From Porticoccus litoralis (GTDB lineage Bacteria > Pseudomonadota > Gammaproteobacteria > Pseudomonadales > Porticoccaceae), in contig NZ_JAUUUU010000002.1 of the NCBI RefSeq assembly GCF_030676955.1, positions 1-64,000 of the forward strand: DNA of 64,000 nucleotides. The letters run 5' to 3'. The first letter of the stretch is position 1. Every line of letters starts with the position of its first letter. Both the position numbers and the translations under genes were made by a program. Below, piece after piece: positions 8,101 to 16,335 of the stretch. A model generated the notes under the pieces. The model was not told where the DNA came from. It searched no databases and saw nothing but the letters and a program-made list of their open reading frames with translations.

Positions 8101-8493
8101 ATGAGCATGCAAGATTCATTGGCAGACATGCTGACCCGTATCCGCAACGCGCAGATGACGGCTAAGAAAGATGTCACTATGCCTTCTTCTAACTTGAAAG
8201 TGGCGGTTGCCAAAGTTTTACAAGAAGAGGGTTACATTAACGATTGGAGTGTAGCTGAAGGTACAAAGCCGGAGCTGACGCTGAGCCTGAAATATTTTGA
8301 AGGCAAGCCGGTGATTGAGAAGATCGACCGCTACAGCCGTCCAGGCCTGCGTCAATATTCAGGCTCCAAAGAACTGCCAAGCGTACGTGGTGGCTTGGGT
8401 GTGGCGATCGTTTCCACCAGTAAGGGTGTGATGACAGATCGTGCAGCTCGCGCAGCCGGTGTCGGTGGCGAGGTTCTCTGCACAGTATTCTAA
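8101..8493 (+). CDS. rpsH: 30S ribosomal protein S8
   Basis: S8 binds the central domain of 16S rRNA and in E. coli is the translational repressor of the spc operon. The 130-residue product starts MSMQDSLADMLTRIRNAQ and ends with the conserved GGEVLCTVF. Confidence 0.98.
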   Translation: MSMQDSLADMLTRIRNAQMTAKKDVTMPSSNLKVAVAKVLQEEGYINDWSVAEGTKPELTLSLKYFEGKPVIEKIDRYSRPGLRQYSGSKELPSVRGGLGVAIVSTSKGVMTDRAARAAGVGGEVLCTVF

Positions 8494-8506
8494 CGGGATA
8501 GTCGAG

Positions 8507-9040
8507 ATGTCTAGAGTTGCAAAAAATCCGGTCACATTGCCGGCTGGCGTAGAGGTCAAACTCAGCCCCAGCGAAATTATCGTCAAGGGTGGCAAAAGCT
8601 CATTGTCTCTTGCTGTTAGCAGTAATGTTGAAATCAAGCAAGACGACAATGTACTGACATTTTCAGCGAAAGATGGCAGCAAGCAGGCCAATGCGCTGGC
8701 GGGTACAACCCGTGCGCTGGTAAACAACATGGTTGTTGGTGTCAGTGCAGGTTTTGAGAAAAAGCTGCAATTGATCGGTGTTGGTTACCGTGCCCAGGCA
8801 CAGGGTAACAAGGTCAATCTGACCCTCGGATTCTCTCACCCGGTTGAGTACAACCTTCCCGAAGGTGTTACTGCCGAGACGCCCAGTCAGACAGAAATCG
8901 TTTTGAAGTCCGCCGACAAGCAACTGCTTGGCCAAGTGGCATCAGAAATCAGAGCTTACCGCCCACCAGAGCCCTACAAAGGTAAAGGTGTTCGTTACGC
9001 GGATGAGCAAGTATTACGTAAAGAAGCGAAGAAGAAGTAG
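8507..9040 (+). CDS. rplF: 50S ribosomal protein L6
   Basis: L6 lies near the factor-binding site of the 50S subunit. With the ATG at 8507 the product is 177 residues (MSRVAKNPVTLPAGV...), exactly the E. coli length. An upstream in-frame extension overlaps rpsH and is not conserved. The C-terminal signature PEPYKGKGVRYADE is present. Confidence 0.98.
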   Translation: MSRVAKNPVTLPAGVEVKLSPSEIIVKGGKSSLSLAVSSNVEIKQDDNVLTFSAKDGSKQANALAGTTRALVNNMVVGVSAGFEKKLQLIGVGYRAQAQGNKVNLTLGFSHPVEYNLPEGVTAETPSQTEIVLKSADKQLLGQVASEIRAYRPPEPYKGKGVRYADEQVLRKEAKKK

Positions 9041-9049
9041 GTCAGGATT

Positions 9050-9400
9050 ATGAGCGACAAGAAACAATCACGTTTGCGTCGTGCACGCCGTGCCCGCTGC
9101 AAGATCCGCGAGTTGGGAGCCAACCGCCTGTGTGTGAATCGCACGCCGCGTCATATATACGCGCAAGTGATTTCTCCAGATGGTGGAACTGTGCTGGCCA
9201 GCGCTTCTACGTTGGACAAGTCCCTGCGTGCCGGTCAGACAGGCAATGTTGACGCTGCAAAAAGTGTCGGCACTTTGATTGCTGAACGCGCAAAAGAAGC
9301 AGGTATCACTCAGGTGGCATTTGACCGCAGTGGTTTCAAATATCACGGTCGTGTAAAGGCTCTGGCGGATGCCGCCCGTGAAGCCGGACTGGAATTCTAA
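9050..9400 (+). CDS. rplR: 50S ribosomal protein L18
   Basis: L18 binds 5S rRNA. The 116-residue protein has a basic N-terminus, a family core with RLCVNRTPRHIYAQ, and the C-terminal FDRSGFKYHGRVKALADAAREAGLEF. Confidence 0.97.
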   Translation: MSDKKQSRLRRARRARCKIRELGANRLCVNRTPRHIYAQVISPDGGTVLASASTLDKSLRAGQTGNVDAAKSVGTLIAERAKEAGITQVAFDRSGFKYHGRVKALADAAREAGLEF

Positions 9401-9412
9401 AGGTTTACCGTT

Positions 9413-9925
9413 ATGTCGAGAGATCAGAAAGATACAGCAGCCGCGGATGAAGGCCTCCAGGAAAAACTGGTACAGGTCAACCGTGTTGCCAAAACTGTAA
9501 AAGGTGGGCGTATTTTTGCCTTTACTGCACTGACTGTAGTTGGTGATGGCAATGGCAAGGTTGGCTTCGGTCGCGGTAAAGCCCGCGAAGTGCCCCAAGC
9601 TATCCAAAAGGCTATGGAGTCCGCCCGTCGCAACATGATCCAGGTTGACCTGAAGGGTACAACCATCCAGTACCCGACAAAAGCCAATCACGGTGCATCG
9701 AAGGTTTATATGCAGCCGGCTTCTGATGGTACAGGTGTTATTGCTGGTGGTGCGATGCGTGCTGTGCTTGAGATCGCAGGTGTACAAAACGTATTGGCCA
9801 AATGTTATGGCTCTACTAACCCGGTGAACGTTGTGCGTGCAACTTTTAAGGCACTGAAAAACATGCGCTCTCCGGAAGAAGTTGCTGCTAAGCGCGGCAA
9901 GAGCGTAGAAGAAATTCTGAATTAA
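9413..9925 (+). CDS. rpsE: 30S ribosomal protein S5
   Basis: S5 acts in decoding fidelity and mRNA unwinding at the entry channel. The 170-residue product has the double-stranded-RNA-binding-like N-domain with NRVAKTVKGGRIF and GKVGFGRGKAREVP, and the S5 C-domain. The N-terminus (MSRDQKDTAAADEG) is a short acidic extension typical of the group. Confidence 0.97.
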   Translation: MSRDQKDTAAADEGLQEKLVQVNRVAKTVKGGRIFAFTALTVVGDGNGKVGFGRGKAREVPQAIQKAMESARRNMIQVDLKGTTIQYPTKANHGASKVYMQPASDGTGVIAGGAMRAVLEIAGVQNVLAKCYGSTNPVNVVRATFKALKNMRSPEEVAAKRGKSVEEILN

Positions 9926-9967
9926 GCGTGCGGCTGACGCCGGGCGAAGTACAACGGAAGCTTTACC

Positions 9968-10156
9968 ATGTCGAACGTTAAAAAAATTAAGGTTACTCAG
10001 GTGCGTAGCATCCATGGCCGTCTTGCAGCGCACAAAGCCTGTGTTGCCGGACTTGGTCTGCGTCGCATAAACCACACTGTGGAAGTAGAAGATACCCCCT
10101 CAGTGCGTGGCATGATTAATAAAGTGAACTATCTGGTTAAGGTTGAGGGAGAGTAA
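9968..10156 (+). CDS. rpmD: 50S ribosomal protein L30
   Basis: L30 is a small 50S protein. The 62-residue product has the family pattern VTQVRSIHGRLAAHKACV and GLRRINHTVEVEDTPSVRGM. It is separated by two bases from rplO. Confidence 0.96.
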   Translation: MSNVKKIKVTQVRSIHGRLAAHKACVAGLGLRRINHTVEVEDTPSVRGMINKVNYLVKVEGE

Positions 10157-10158
10157 AA

Positions 10159-10593
10159 ATGCGTCTGAATACGCTGAGTCCCGCACCGGGCAGAATTAAA
10201 GAAGGCAAGCGCGTTGGTCGTGGTATCGGTAGCGGCTTGGGCAAAACTGGTGGTCGTGGACACAAAGGTCAAAAGTCCCGCTCCGGTGGACGTGTGCGTC
10301 CAGGTTTTGAAGGCGGTCAAATGCCTTTGCAAAAACGCCTGCCCAAGTACGGCTTCACTTCTCGTATTTCTCGCGTTACGGCAGAAATTCGTTTGAGTGA
10401 GCTGAACAAGGTTGCCGGTGAGACTGTTGATATCGCGTCGTTGCGCGAAGCCGGTGTGATTAATGGTTCCATCGAGCGTGCGAAAGTGTTCCTTTCCGGT
10501 GAAGTGAATAAAGCTGTCACTGTTAAAGGTCTGCGTGTGACCAAAGGTGCCAAAGCTGCGATTGAAGCGGCTGGTGGCAAGGTAGAAGAGTAA
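10159..10593 (+). CDS. rplO: 50S ribosomal protein L15
   Basis: L15 is a late-assembly 50S protein. The 144-residue product has the glycine- and arginine-rich N-terminal tail (RVGRGIGSGLGKTGGRGHKG) followed by the globular domain. It is seven bases upstream of secY. Confidence 0.97.
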   Translation: MRLNTLSPAPGRIKEGKRVGRGIGSGLGKTGGRGHKGQKSRSGGRVRPGFEGGQMPLQKRLPKYGFTSRISRVTAEIRLSELNKVAGETVDIASLREAGVINGSIERAKVFLSGEVNKAVTVKGLRVTKGAKAAIEAAGGKVEE

Positions 10594-10599
10594 CGCCTG

Positions 10600-11922
10600 A
10601 TGGCTAAACCCGGGAATATGCCGCAGGGCAACATAAAAGGTTTGGGCGAGCTGTGGGCTCGCCTTCGCTTTTTATTCATTGCTCTGGTGATTTACCGAAT
10701 TGGTACCCATATCCCTGTTCCTGGGATCGATCCTGATCGCCTGGCGGATATGTTCAACCAGAATCAGGGCACTATCATCGGCCTTTTCAACATGTTTTCC
10801 GGTGGTGCATTGGAGCGCATGAGTATCCTCGCTTTGGGGATCATGCCGTACATTTCTGCCTCGATCATCATGCAGCTGTTGACCGCAGTAACGCCGTCTC
10901 TGGAGCAGCTAAAGAAAGAAGGCGATGCCGGACGTCGCAAAATCAACCAGTACACCCGCTACGGCACTGTGCTGTTGGCGACTGTACAGGCAATTGGTAT
11001 GTCTGTAGGTTTGGCTGGTCAGGGTTTGGCGTTTACCGCTGATTTCAGCTTCTATTTTATCGCCGTTGTCTCACTGGTGACCGGTGCAGTCTTTATGATG
11101 TGGCTCGGAGAGCAGATCACTGAACGCGGTGTAGGTAACGGTATTTCAATGCTGATTTTTGCCGGTATTGTTGCCGGCATACCCTCGGCGATTGGGCAGG
11201 CATTTGAGTCTTCGCGCCAGGGAGATCTGCATATTCTGGCATTGCTGTTTGTGGCATTGCTTGCAATCGCCGTTGTCTACTTTGTTGTCTTTGTCGAGCG
11301 GGGACAACGTCGGGTGACTGTTAATTACGCACAGCGCCAGCCAGGCCGTGGCCCGGCTCAGACCAGCCACTTGCCCTTGAAGGTCAACATGGCAGGCGTT
11401 ATCCCGGCCATTTTTGCCAGCAGCATTCTGCTGTTCCCGGCATCCATTGCCCAGTGGTTTGGACAAGGTGCTGACAGCCCGGACTGGCTGCAGGACGTGG
11501 CATTGTTTATCGGCCCCGGCCAGCCATTGAACGTGCTGCTGTTTGCTGGCCTGATTATTTTCTTCTGCTTTTTCTACTCGGCGTTGATGTTCAACCCCCG
11601 TGAAATGGCAGACAACCTGAAACGTGGCGGAGCGTTCCTACCCGGAATTCGCCCCGGTGAGCAAACGGCCAAATACATCGATGGTGTGATGACCCGCCTG
11701 ACACTTGTGGGTGGTTTGTACATGACAGCTGTCTGTTTGCTGCCACAGTTTTTGAATATCTATTTCAACGTGCCATTTTATCTTGGTGGTACGTCTCTGC
11801 TAATCGCAGTAGTTGTAACCATGGATTTCATGGCCCAGGTGCAATCTCATTTGATGTCCCATCAGTATGAATCACTGATGAAGAAATCAAATTTGAAAGG
11901 TTATGGCAGTGGAATTCGCTAG
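10600..11922 (+). CDS. secY: Protein translocase channel subunit SecY
   Basis: SecY is the pore of the SecYEG channel, which exports and inserts proteins at the inner membrane. The 440-residue protein has the expected ten hydrophobic segments. Family signatures are present: the first transmembrane region RFLFIALVIYRIGTHIPVPG, the plug-region FNMFSGGALERMSI, and the cytoplasmic ribosome and SecA contact loop with ERGQRRVTVNYAQRQ. It is embedded between rplO and rpmJ, as in E. coli. Confidence 0.98.
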   Translation: MAKPGNMPQGNIKGLGELWARLRFLFIALVIYRIGTHIPVPGIDPDRLADMFNQNQGTIIGLFNMFSGGALERMSILALGIMPYISASIIMQLLTAVTPSLEQLKKEGDAGRRKINQYTRYGTVLLATVQAIGMSVGLAGQGLAFTADFSFYFIAVVSLVTGAVFMMWLGEQITERGVGNGISMLIFAGIVAGIPSAIGQAFESSRQGDLHILALLFVALLAIAVVYFVVFVERGQRRVTVNYAQRQPGRGPAQTSHLPLKVNMAGVIPAIFASSILLFPASIAQWFGQGADSPDWLQDVALFIGPGQPLNVLLFAGLIIFFCFFYSALMFNPREMADNLKRGGAFLPGIRPGEQTAKYIDGVMTRLTLVGGLYMTAVCLLPQFLNIYFNVPFYLGGTSLLIAVVVTMDFMAQVQSHLMSHQYESLMKKSNLKGYGSGIR

Positions 11923-11941
11923 TAGAAGTTGAGGTGACGAA

Positions 11942-12058
11942 ATGAAAGTACGTGCTTCTGTAAAAAAAATGTGCCGCAACTGTAAAGTCGTGAAGCGCAA
12001 AAGTGTTGTCAGAGTAATTTGCAGTGCAGAACCCCGCCATAAGCAGCGTCAGGGTTAA
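11942..12058 (+). CDS. rpmJ: 50S ribosomal protein L36, zinc-binding form
   Basis: This short gene encodes 38 residues (MKVRASVKKMCRNCKV...RHKQRQG). The zinc ligands are visible as Cys11, Cys14, Cys27 and His33. It follows secY after 19 bases and is the last gene before the alpha-operon region. Confidence 0.96.
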   Translation: MKVRASVKKMCRNCKVVKRKSVVRVICSAEPRHKQRQG

Positions 12059-12071
12059 TTGCACGGAGTTA

Positions 12072-12100
12072 TTGATTTTTATTGTTTCGAAAGCTATCCT
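12072..12100 (+). promoter_or_regulatory. Candidate internal promoter for rpsM-rpsK-rpsD-rpoA-rplQ
   Basis: In the 123-base gap after rpmJ a TTGATT -35 (12072-12077) is spaced 17 bases from a TATCCT -10 (12095-12100). This is where the E. coli alpha operon has its own promoter. The match is moderate, and transcription from the S10 promoter probably also continues through. Confidence 0.5.
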
Positions 12101-12114
12101 TTTGCGCCTTTTTC

Positions 12115-12132
12115 GCCAGCCTAGGTGCTGGC
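12115..12132 (+). other. Leader hairpin upstream of rpsM
   Basis: GCCAGC and GCTGGC form a perfect 6-bp stem around a CTAGGT loop, just downstream of the candidate alpha-operon promoter. It would lie at the 5' end of the rpsM leader. In E. coli this leader folds into a pseudoknot bound by S4; I could not establish a pseudoknot here. Confidence 0.4.
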
Positions 12133-12181
12133 AATGCAAAAATAGCCGGAAAACTGTTAAACATTAAAGTGGAGTGTAGTG

Positions 12182-12538
12182 ATGGCCCGTATTGCCGGTG
12201 TCAACATCCCAGATAACAAACATGCGGTGATTTCACTTACGTATGTTTTCGGGATTGGTCGTACCACTGCCCGGGCTATCTGCGCCCAGGTGGGTATTGC
12301 TGAAGACGTTAAAATTGCTGATCTCAGCGATGAGCAAATGGACGCAGTGCGCAATGCCGTTGGTGAACGTACTGTAGAAGGTGACCTGCGTCGTGAGGTC
12401 AGCATGAACATCAAGCGATTGATGGATCTCGGTTGTTACCGCGGTCTCCGTCATCGTCGCGGCCTGCCTTTGCGTGGCCAGCGCACCAAAACTAATGCGC
12501 GCACCCGCAAAGGGCCCCGCAAGCCCATCAAGCGATAG
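12182..12538 (+). CDS. rpsM: 30S ribosomal protein S13
   Basis: S13 forms head-to-50S bridges and touches P-site tRNA. The 118-residue product starts MARIAGVNIPDNKHAV and ends with the basic tail TRKGPRKPIKR. ATG 12182 is preferred to the GTG at 12179, with GGAG ten bases upstream. Confidence 0.97.
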   Translation: MARIAGVNIPDNKHAVISLTYVFGIGRTTARAICAQVGIAEDVKIADLSDEQMDAVRNAVGERTVEGDLRREVSMNIKRLMDLGCYRGLRHRRGLPLRGQRTKTNARTRKGPRKPIKR

Positions 12539-12550
12539 GAAGGCAAACAA

Positions 12551-12943
12551 ATGGCAAAGCCTGGACAAAAGACTGTTCGTAAGAAGGTCAAAAAGAATGT
12601 TGTTGACGGTGTGGCTCATATTCATGCCTCCTTCAACAACACCATCGTGACCATCACTGACCGCCAGGGAAATACCCTGAGCTGGGCAACTTCTGGTGGT
12701 TCCGGTTTCCGCGGATCACGCAAAAGTACACCGTTCGCCGCTCAGGTAGCAGCAGAACGCGCTGGCCTGGCTGCACAGGAATACGGTTTGAAGAATCTGG
12801 ATGTGCAGGTTAAAGGTCCTGGTCCGGGTCGCGAATCTGCCGTGCGTGCGCTGAACAACGCCGGCTTTAAAATTACCAATATCACCGACGTGACGCCAAT
12901 CCCGCACAACGGCTGTCGTCCGCCGAAGAAACGTCGGGTATAA
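12551..12943 (+). CDS. rpsK: 30S ribosomal protein S11
   Basis: S11 lies on the 30S platform. The 130-residue product has the motifs HIHASFNNTIVTITD and GPGPGRESAVRALNNAGF, and ends in the basic RPPKKRRV. Confidence 0.97.
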   Translation: MAKPGQKTVRKKVKKNVVDGVAHIHASFNNTIVTITDRQGNTLSWATSGGSGFRGSRKSTPFAAQVAAERAGLAAQEYGLKNLDVQVKGPGPGRESAVRALNNAGFKITNITDVTPIPHNGCRPPKKRRV

Positions 12944-12958
12944 CGAGGAAGTGAACTA

Positions 12959-13579
12959 ATGGCAAGATATCTCGGACCAACGTGTAAACTTTCCCGTCGC
13001 GAAGGCACTGATCTTTTCCTGAAGAGCGGTATCCGTCCTCTGGAATCCAAATGCCGTGCAGAAAGTGCTCCCGGACAACATGGCCAGCGTCGTGGTCGCC
13101 TGTCTGACTATGGCGTTCAGCTGCGTGAAAAACAAAAAGTACGTCGTCTCTACGGTGTGCTAGAAAAACAATTCCGCAACTACTACAAGGAAGCCGCTCG
13201 CATCAAAGGTGCAACCGGCGAGAACCTGCTGCAGTTGTTGGAGCGTCGTCTGGACAATGTCGTGTATCGCATGGGCTTTGGCTCAACACGTGCAGAAGCT
13301 CGTCAGCTGGTCGCGCACAACGCTATTCTCGTTAACGGCAAGAAAGTGAATATTGCTTCTTACCGTGTCGCTGACGGTGATGTCGTGAGCATCCGTGAAA
13401 AGTCCAAGAATCAATTGCGTATTCAATCAGCTCTTCAGATCGCTTCACAGCGTGGTCTGGTTGATTGGGTAGAAGTCGATGCCAATAAACTGGAAGGTGT
13501 TTTCAAACGCACTCCAGAGCGTGCCGATCTTCCTGCCGAAATCAATGAAAACCTGATTGTGGAACTCTACTCCAAGTAA
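12959..13579 (+). CDS. rpsD: 30S ribosomal protein S4
   Basis: S4 nucleates 30S assembly, acts in fidelity, and in E. coli represses the alpha operon. The 206-residue protein starts MARYLGPTCKLSRREG. It has an S4 RNA-binding domain near residues 96-156 (RLDNVVYRMGFGSTRAEARQ). The length equals that of E. coli S4. Confidence 0.98.
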   Translation: MARYLGPTCKLSRREGTDLFLKSGIRPLESKCRAESAPGQHGQRRGRLSDYGVQLREKQKVRRLYGVLEKQFRNYYKEAARIKGATGENLLQLLERRLDNVVYRMGFGSTRAEARQLVAHNAILVNGKKVNIASYRVADGDVVSIREKSKNQLRIQSALQIASQRGLVDWVEVDANKLEGVFKRTPERADLPAEINENLIVELYSK

Positions 13580-13629
13580 CGCGTTGTCATTAATCGATAG
13601 CGAAGCGACACCAACGAGCAGGAACAAAT

Positions 13630-14628
13630 ATGCAGACATCAGTACATGAATTTTTGACGCCCAGAAACATTGATGTAACCGAGTATGGCTCCACTCGTGC
13701 CAAGGTTGTTTTGGAACCGCTCGAGCGCGGTTTTGGACATACGCTGGGCAATGCACTGCGTCGCATTCTTCTCTCTTCAATGGCAGGCGCTGCCATCGTT
13801 GAAGTTGAAATTGAAGGCGTACTGCATGAATACAGCAGTATTGAAGGTGTTCAGGAAGATGTCATTGAAATCCTCCTGAATCTGAAGGATGTCGCCATCG
13901 TCCTGCATGACAAAGAAGAAGTTACCCTGACTCTGAGTAAGAAGGGTAAAGGTGTAGTTACAGCCGGCGACATTCAGGTGGACAACGCCACTGAAATCAA
14001 AAATCCTGAGCATGTAATTGCCAATATCACCGGTGATACTTCTCTGGAAATGACGCTGCATGTTGTGCTTGGCCGCGGTTACCAGCCCGCAGACAGCCGT
14101 GCTTCAGATGAGGACGAGACACGTTCCATTGGTCGTCTTCACCTTGATGCTACGTTCAGCCCCGTGCGCCGAGTGGCCTATGTAGTTGAAAGTGCCCGTG
14201 TTGAGCAACGTACTGACCTGGACAAACTGGTTCTGGATCTCGAAACCAACGGTACGATCGATCCTGAAGAGGCTATTCGCCGCGCAGCGACCATCCTGCA
14301 GCAGCAACTGGCTGTCTTTGTTGACCTGGAGAGTGAAAGCCTCTCTGAGCCTGTTGAGAAAGAGGAAGAAGTTGATCCGATCTTGCTGCGCCCGGTTGAT
14401 GACCTGGAGCTGACTGTACGCTCTGCCAACTGCCTGAAGGCCGAGAGTATTTATTATATTGGTGACCTGATTCAGCGCACAGAAGTAGAGCTGCTGAAAA
14501 CCCCTAACCTGGGTAAAAAGTCACTGACAGAAATTAAAGATGTGCTGGCATCACGCGGATTGTCCTTGGGCATGCGCCTGGAAAACTGGCCGCCTTCAAG
14601 CCTGCGCACTGAAAACGACCATATTTAA
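13630..14628 (+). CDS. rpoA: RNA polymerase alpha subunit
   Basis: Alpha dimerises to nucleate core polymerase assembly, and its C-terminal domain contacts UP elements and activators. The 332-residue product has the N-terminal domain (GFGHTLGNALRRILLSSM near residue 35), an acidic linker around 235-250, and the helix-hairpin-helix C-terminal domain with LKAESIYYIGDLIQRTEVELL and LGKKSLTEIKDVL. Being co-transcribed with ribosomal genes links polymerase supply to ribosome supply. Confidence 0.98.
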   Translation: MQTSVHEFLTPRNIDVTEYGSTRAKVVLEPLERGFGHTLGNALRRILLSSMAGAAIVEVEIEGVLHEYSSIEGVQEDVIEILLNLKDVAIVLHDKEEVTLTLSKKGKGVVTAGDIQVDNATEIKNPEHVIANITGDTSLEMTLHVVLGRGYQPADSRASDEDETRSIGRLHLDATFSPVRRVAYVVESARVEQRTDLDKLVLDLETNGTIDPEEAIRRAATILQQQLAVFVDLESESLSEPVEKEEEVDPILLRPVDDLELTVRSANCLKAESIYYIGDLIQRTEVELLKTPNLGKKSLTEIKDVLASRGLSLGMRLENWPPSSLRTENDHI

Positions 14629-14708
14629 TTGCTGCGGAGCCTGCTACGCAGACTCCGTGAAATTGAGTTTATTGCTGAGATAGCAACACTTTTAAAGGAA
14701 GTAGAATC

Positions 14709-15104
14709 ATGCGTCATCGTTATAGTGGCCGCAAACTTAGCCGTACAGGTGCTCACCGTCGTGCCATGTTCCGCAACATGACAAACTCTCTGGTAGAGCA
14801 TGAGCTGATCAAAACCACCTTGCCAAAAGCCAAGGAACTGCGTCGTGTGGCTGAGCCACTGATCACGCTGGCAAAGCAGGACAGCGTGGCCAACCGACGT
14901 CTGGCGTTCAGCCGTCTGCGCGATAAAGCTGCTGTAGGCAAACTGTTTGGTGAACTGGGTCCCCGTTATGAGGGTCGTCCCGGCGGTTATATTCGTATTC
15001 TCAAGTGTGGTCTGCGTTCCGGTGACGCGGCGCCTATGGCTTACGTAGAGCTGGTTGACCGTCCCGAAGTGGAAGCAGTCGAGATTGATGACACTGAAGA
15101 GTAA
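14709..15104 (+). CDS. rplQ: 50S ribosomal protein L17
   Basis: L17 is the last protein of the superoperon. The 131-residue product has MRHRYSGRKLSRTGAHRRAM at the N-terminus and an acidic C-terminal end. It lies 80 bases after rpoA and is followed by a strong terminator. Confidence 0.97.
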   Translation: MRHRYSGRKLSRTGAHRRAMFRNMTNSLVEHELIKTTLPKAKELRRVAEPLITLAKQDSVANRRLAFSRLRDKAAVGKLFGELGPRYEGRPGGYIRILKCGLRSGDAAPMAYVELVDRPEVEAVEIDDTEE

Positions 15105-15130
15105 TATCGGATAGTGTTCAATCCTGTTAA

Positions 15131-15158
15131 AAAAGCCGGGCAATAGCCCGGCTTTTTT
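15131..15158 (+). terminator. Terminator of the ribosomal superoperon
   Basis: AAAAGCCGGGC and GCCCGGCTTTT pair around an AATA loop and run into a T tract, 27 bases after the rplQ stop. This is a textbook intrinsic terminator. Its A-rich 5' arm would also let it act on the opposite strand. Confidence 0.93.
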
Positions 15159-15243
15159 GTGTATGGTTTTTGTCGTTTCAGCCACACCATTTCCCACAGC
15201 CTGTGGGATAATAAACAGTAGTTAAACCTGACAGGGAATACAC

Positions 15244-16290
15244 GTGAACGTACTTGTAACCGGTGCCGCCGGATATATAGGCTGTCATGCCTGCATTGCA
15301 TTGATTGATGCTGGCCACGGGATTGTGGCACTGGATAATTACAGTAATAGTTCCCCGCTTTCTTTACAGCGGGTCATGCAGATCACGGGTTGTGATTTCC
15401 CGATCGTGGAAGCGAGCGTCAATGATCGCGATGTTCTGGATGAGCTGTTCAGTAACCACGCCATCGATGCGGTAATGCATTTTGCCGGTTTCAAAGCGGT
15501 AGGTGAGTCATGTCTGGAGCCGCTTACCTACTATCGGAACAATGTGACCGGATCTGTGACGCTGCTGGAAGCGATGAAGGCCGCAGGGATAAAAGATTTT
15601 ATTTTTAGTTCTTCTGCGACTGTTTATGGCGACCCGGCAAGCACGCCCATCACAGAGAATTTTCCTCTGCAGGCTACTAATCCCTACGGACGTTCCAAGT
15701 TGATGATTGAGGAGATCCTTCAGGATCTGGAGAGCGCTGACAACATCGCTGAAAACCCGTTCTGGCGAGTAGCCATCCTGAGGTATTTCAATCCAGTAGG
15801 TGCACACTCCAGTGGACTTGTGGGCGAAGACCCCAAAGGTATCCCCAACAACCTATTGCCCTACATTACCCAGGTTGCGGTGGGAAAATTGGCGAAGCTT
15901 TCGGTGTTTGGCGGTGATTACCCGACCCCCGACGGCACCGGGGTGAGGGATTATCTGCACGTGATGGATCTTGCTGAAGGGCATGTGCGTGCGCTGGAGG
16001 CTCTGACAAGGCCCGATGCTCCCTATGGCTGTCAAACCTGGAACCTGGGGACGGGTAACGGTGTGTCTGTACTTGAAATGATTCGAGCTTTTGAATCAGT
16101 TGCACAGTGCAGGATTCCCTACGAGATTGTGGCACGCCGTCCAGGGGATGTGGCTGAGTGTTGGTCTGATGCCAGCAAGGCTGAGCGAGAATTGGGTTGG
16201 AAAGCCCGGCGCAGTCTTAATGAAATGATGGCGGACAGTTGGCGCTGGCAGCGCAATAACCCTGATGGCTATCCCGACCTGGAGAGCTGA
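15244..16290 (+). CDS. galE: UDP-glucose 4-epimerase
   Basis: GalE interconverts UDP-glucose and UDP-galactose in the Leloir pathway and supplies galactose for surface glycans. The 348-residue protein is an extended short-chain dehydrogenase. It has an NAD-binding GAAGYIG at residues 7-13, the catalytic serine in SSSATVYG (about residue 124), and the YxxxK pair at Tyr148 and Lys152 (NPYGRSK). The start is GTG at 15244 with AGGGA upstream. It stands alone after the rplQ terminator and converges on the next gene. No other galactose-metabolism gene is nearby, so a role in lipopolysaccharide or exopolysaccharide precursors is as likely as catabolism. Confidence 0.93.
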   Translation: MNVLVTGAAGYIGCHACIALIDAGHGIVALDNYSNSSPLSLQRVMQITGCDFPIVEASVNDRDVLDELFSNHAIDAVMHFAGFKAVGESCLEPLTYYRNNVTGSVTLLEAMKAAGIKDFIFSSSATVYGDPASTPITENFPLQATNPYGRSKLMIEEILQDLESADNIAENPFWRVAILRYFNPVGAHSSGLVGEDPKGIPNNLLPYITQVAVGKLAKLSVFGGDYPTPDGTGVRDYLHVMDLAEGHVRALEALTRPDAPYGCQTWNLGTGNGVSVLEMIRAFESVAQCRIPYEIVARRPGDVAECWSDASKAERELGWKARRSLNEMMADSWRWQRNNPDGYPDLES

Positions 16291-16305
16291 CGAGGTTTTT
16301 ATTTT

Positions 16306-16331
16306 TGTGGCCCAGGTTCCTGGGTTCCACA
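16306..16331. other. Hairpin between convergent galE and kinase genes
   Basis: TGTGG plus CCCAGG pairs with CCTGGG plus CCACA around TT, with a 2-base bulge. It fills the 45-base gap between two converging genes. There is a T-rich run on its 5' side in the plus sense but no U tract after it, so it may act as a transcript-end stabiliser more than a terminator. Confidence 0.4.
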
Positions 16332-16335
16332 TTGC

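Noticed and set aside
9068..10075. 335-codon minus-strand ORF opposite rplR-rpsE-rpmD
   Set aside because: Spans three certain ribosomal genes in antisense; low-complexity shadow composition.
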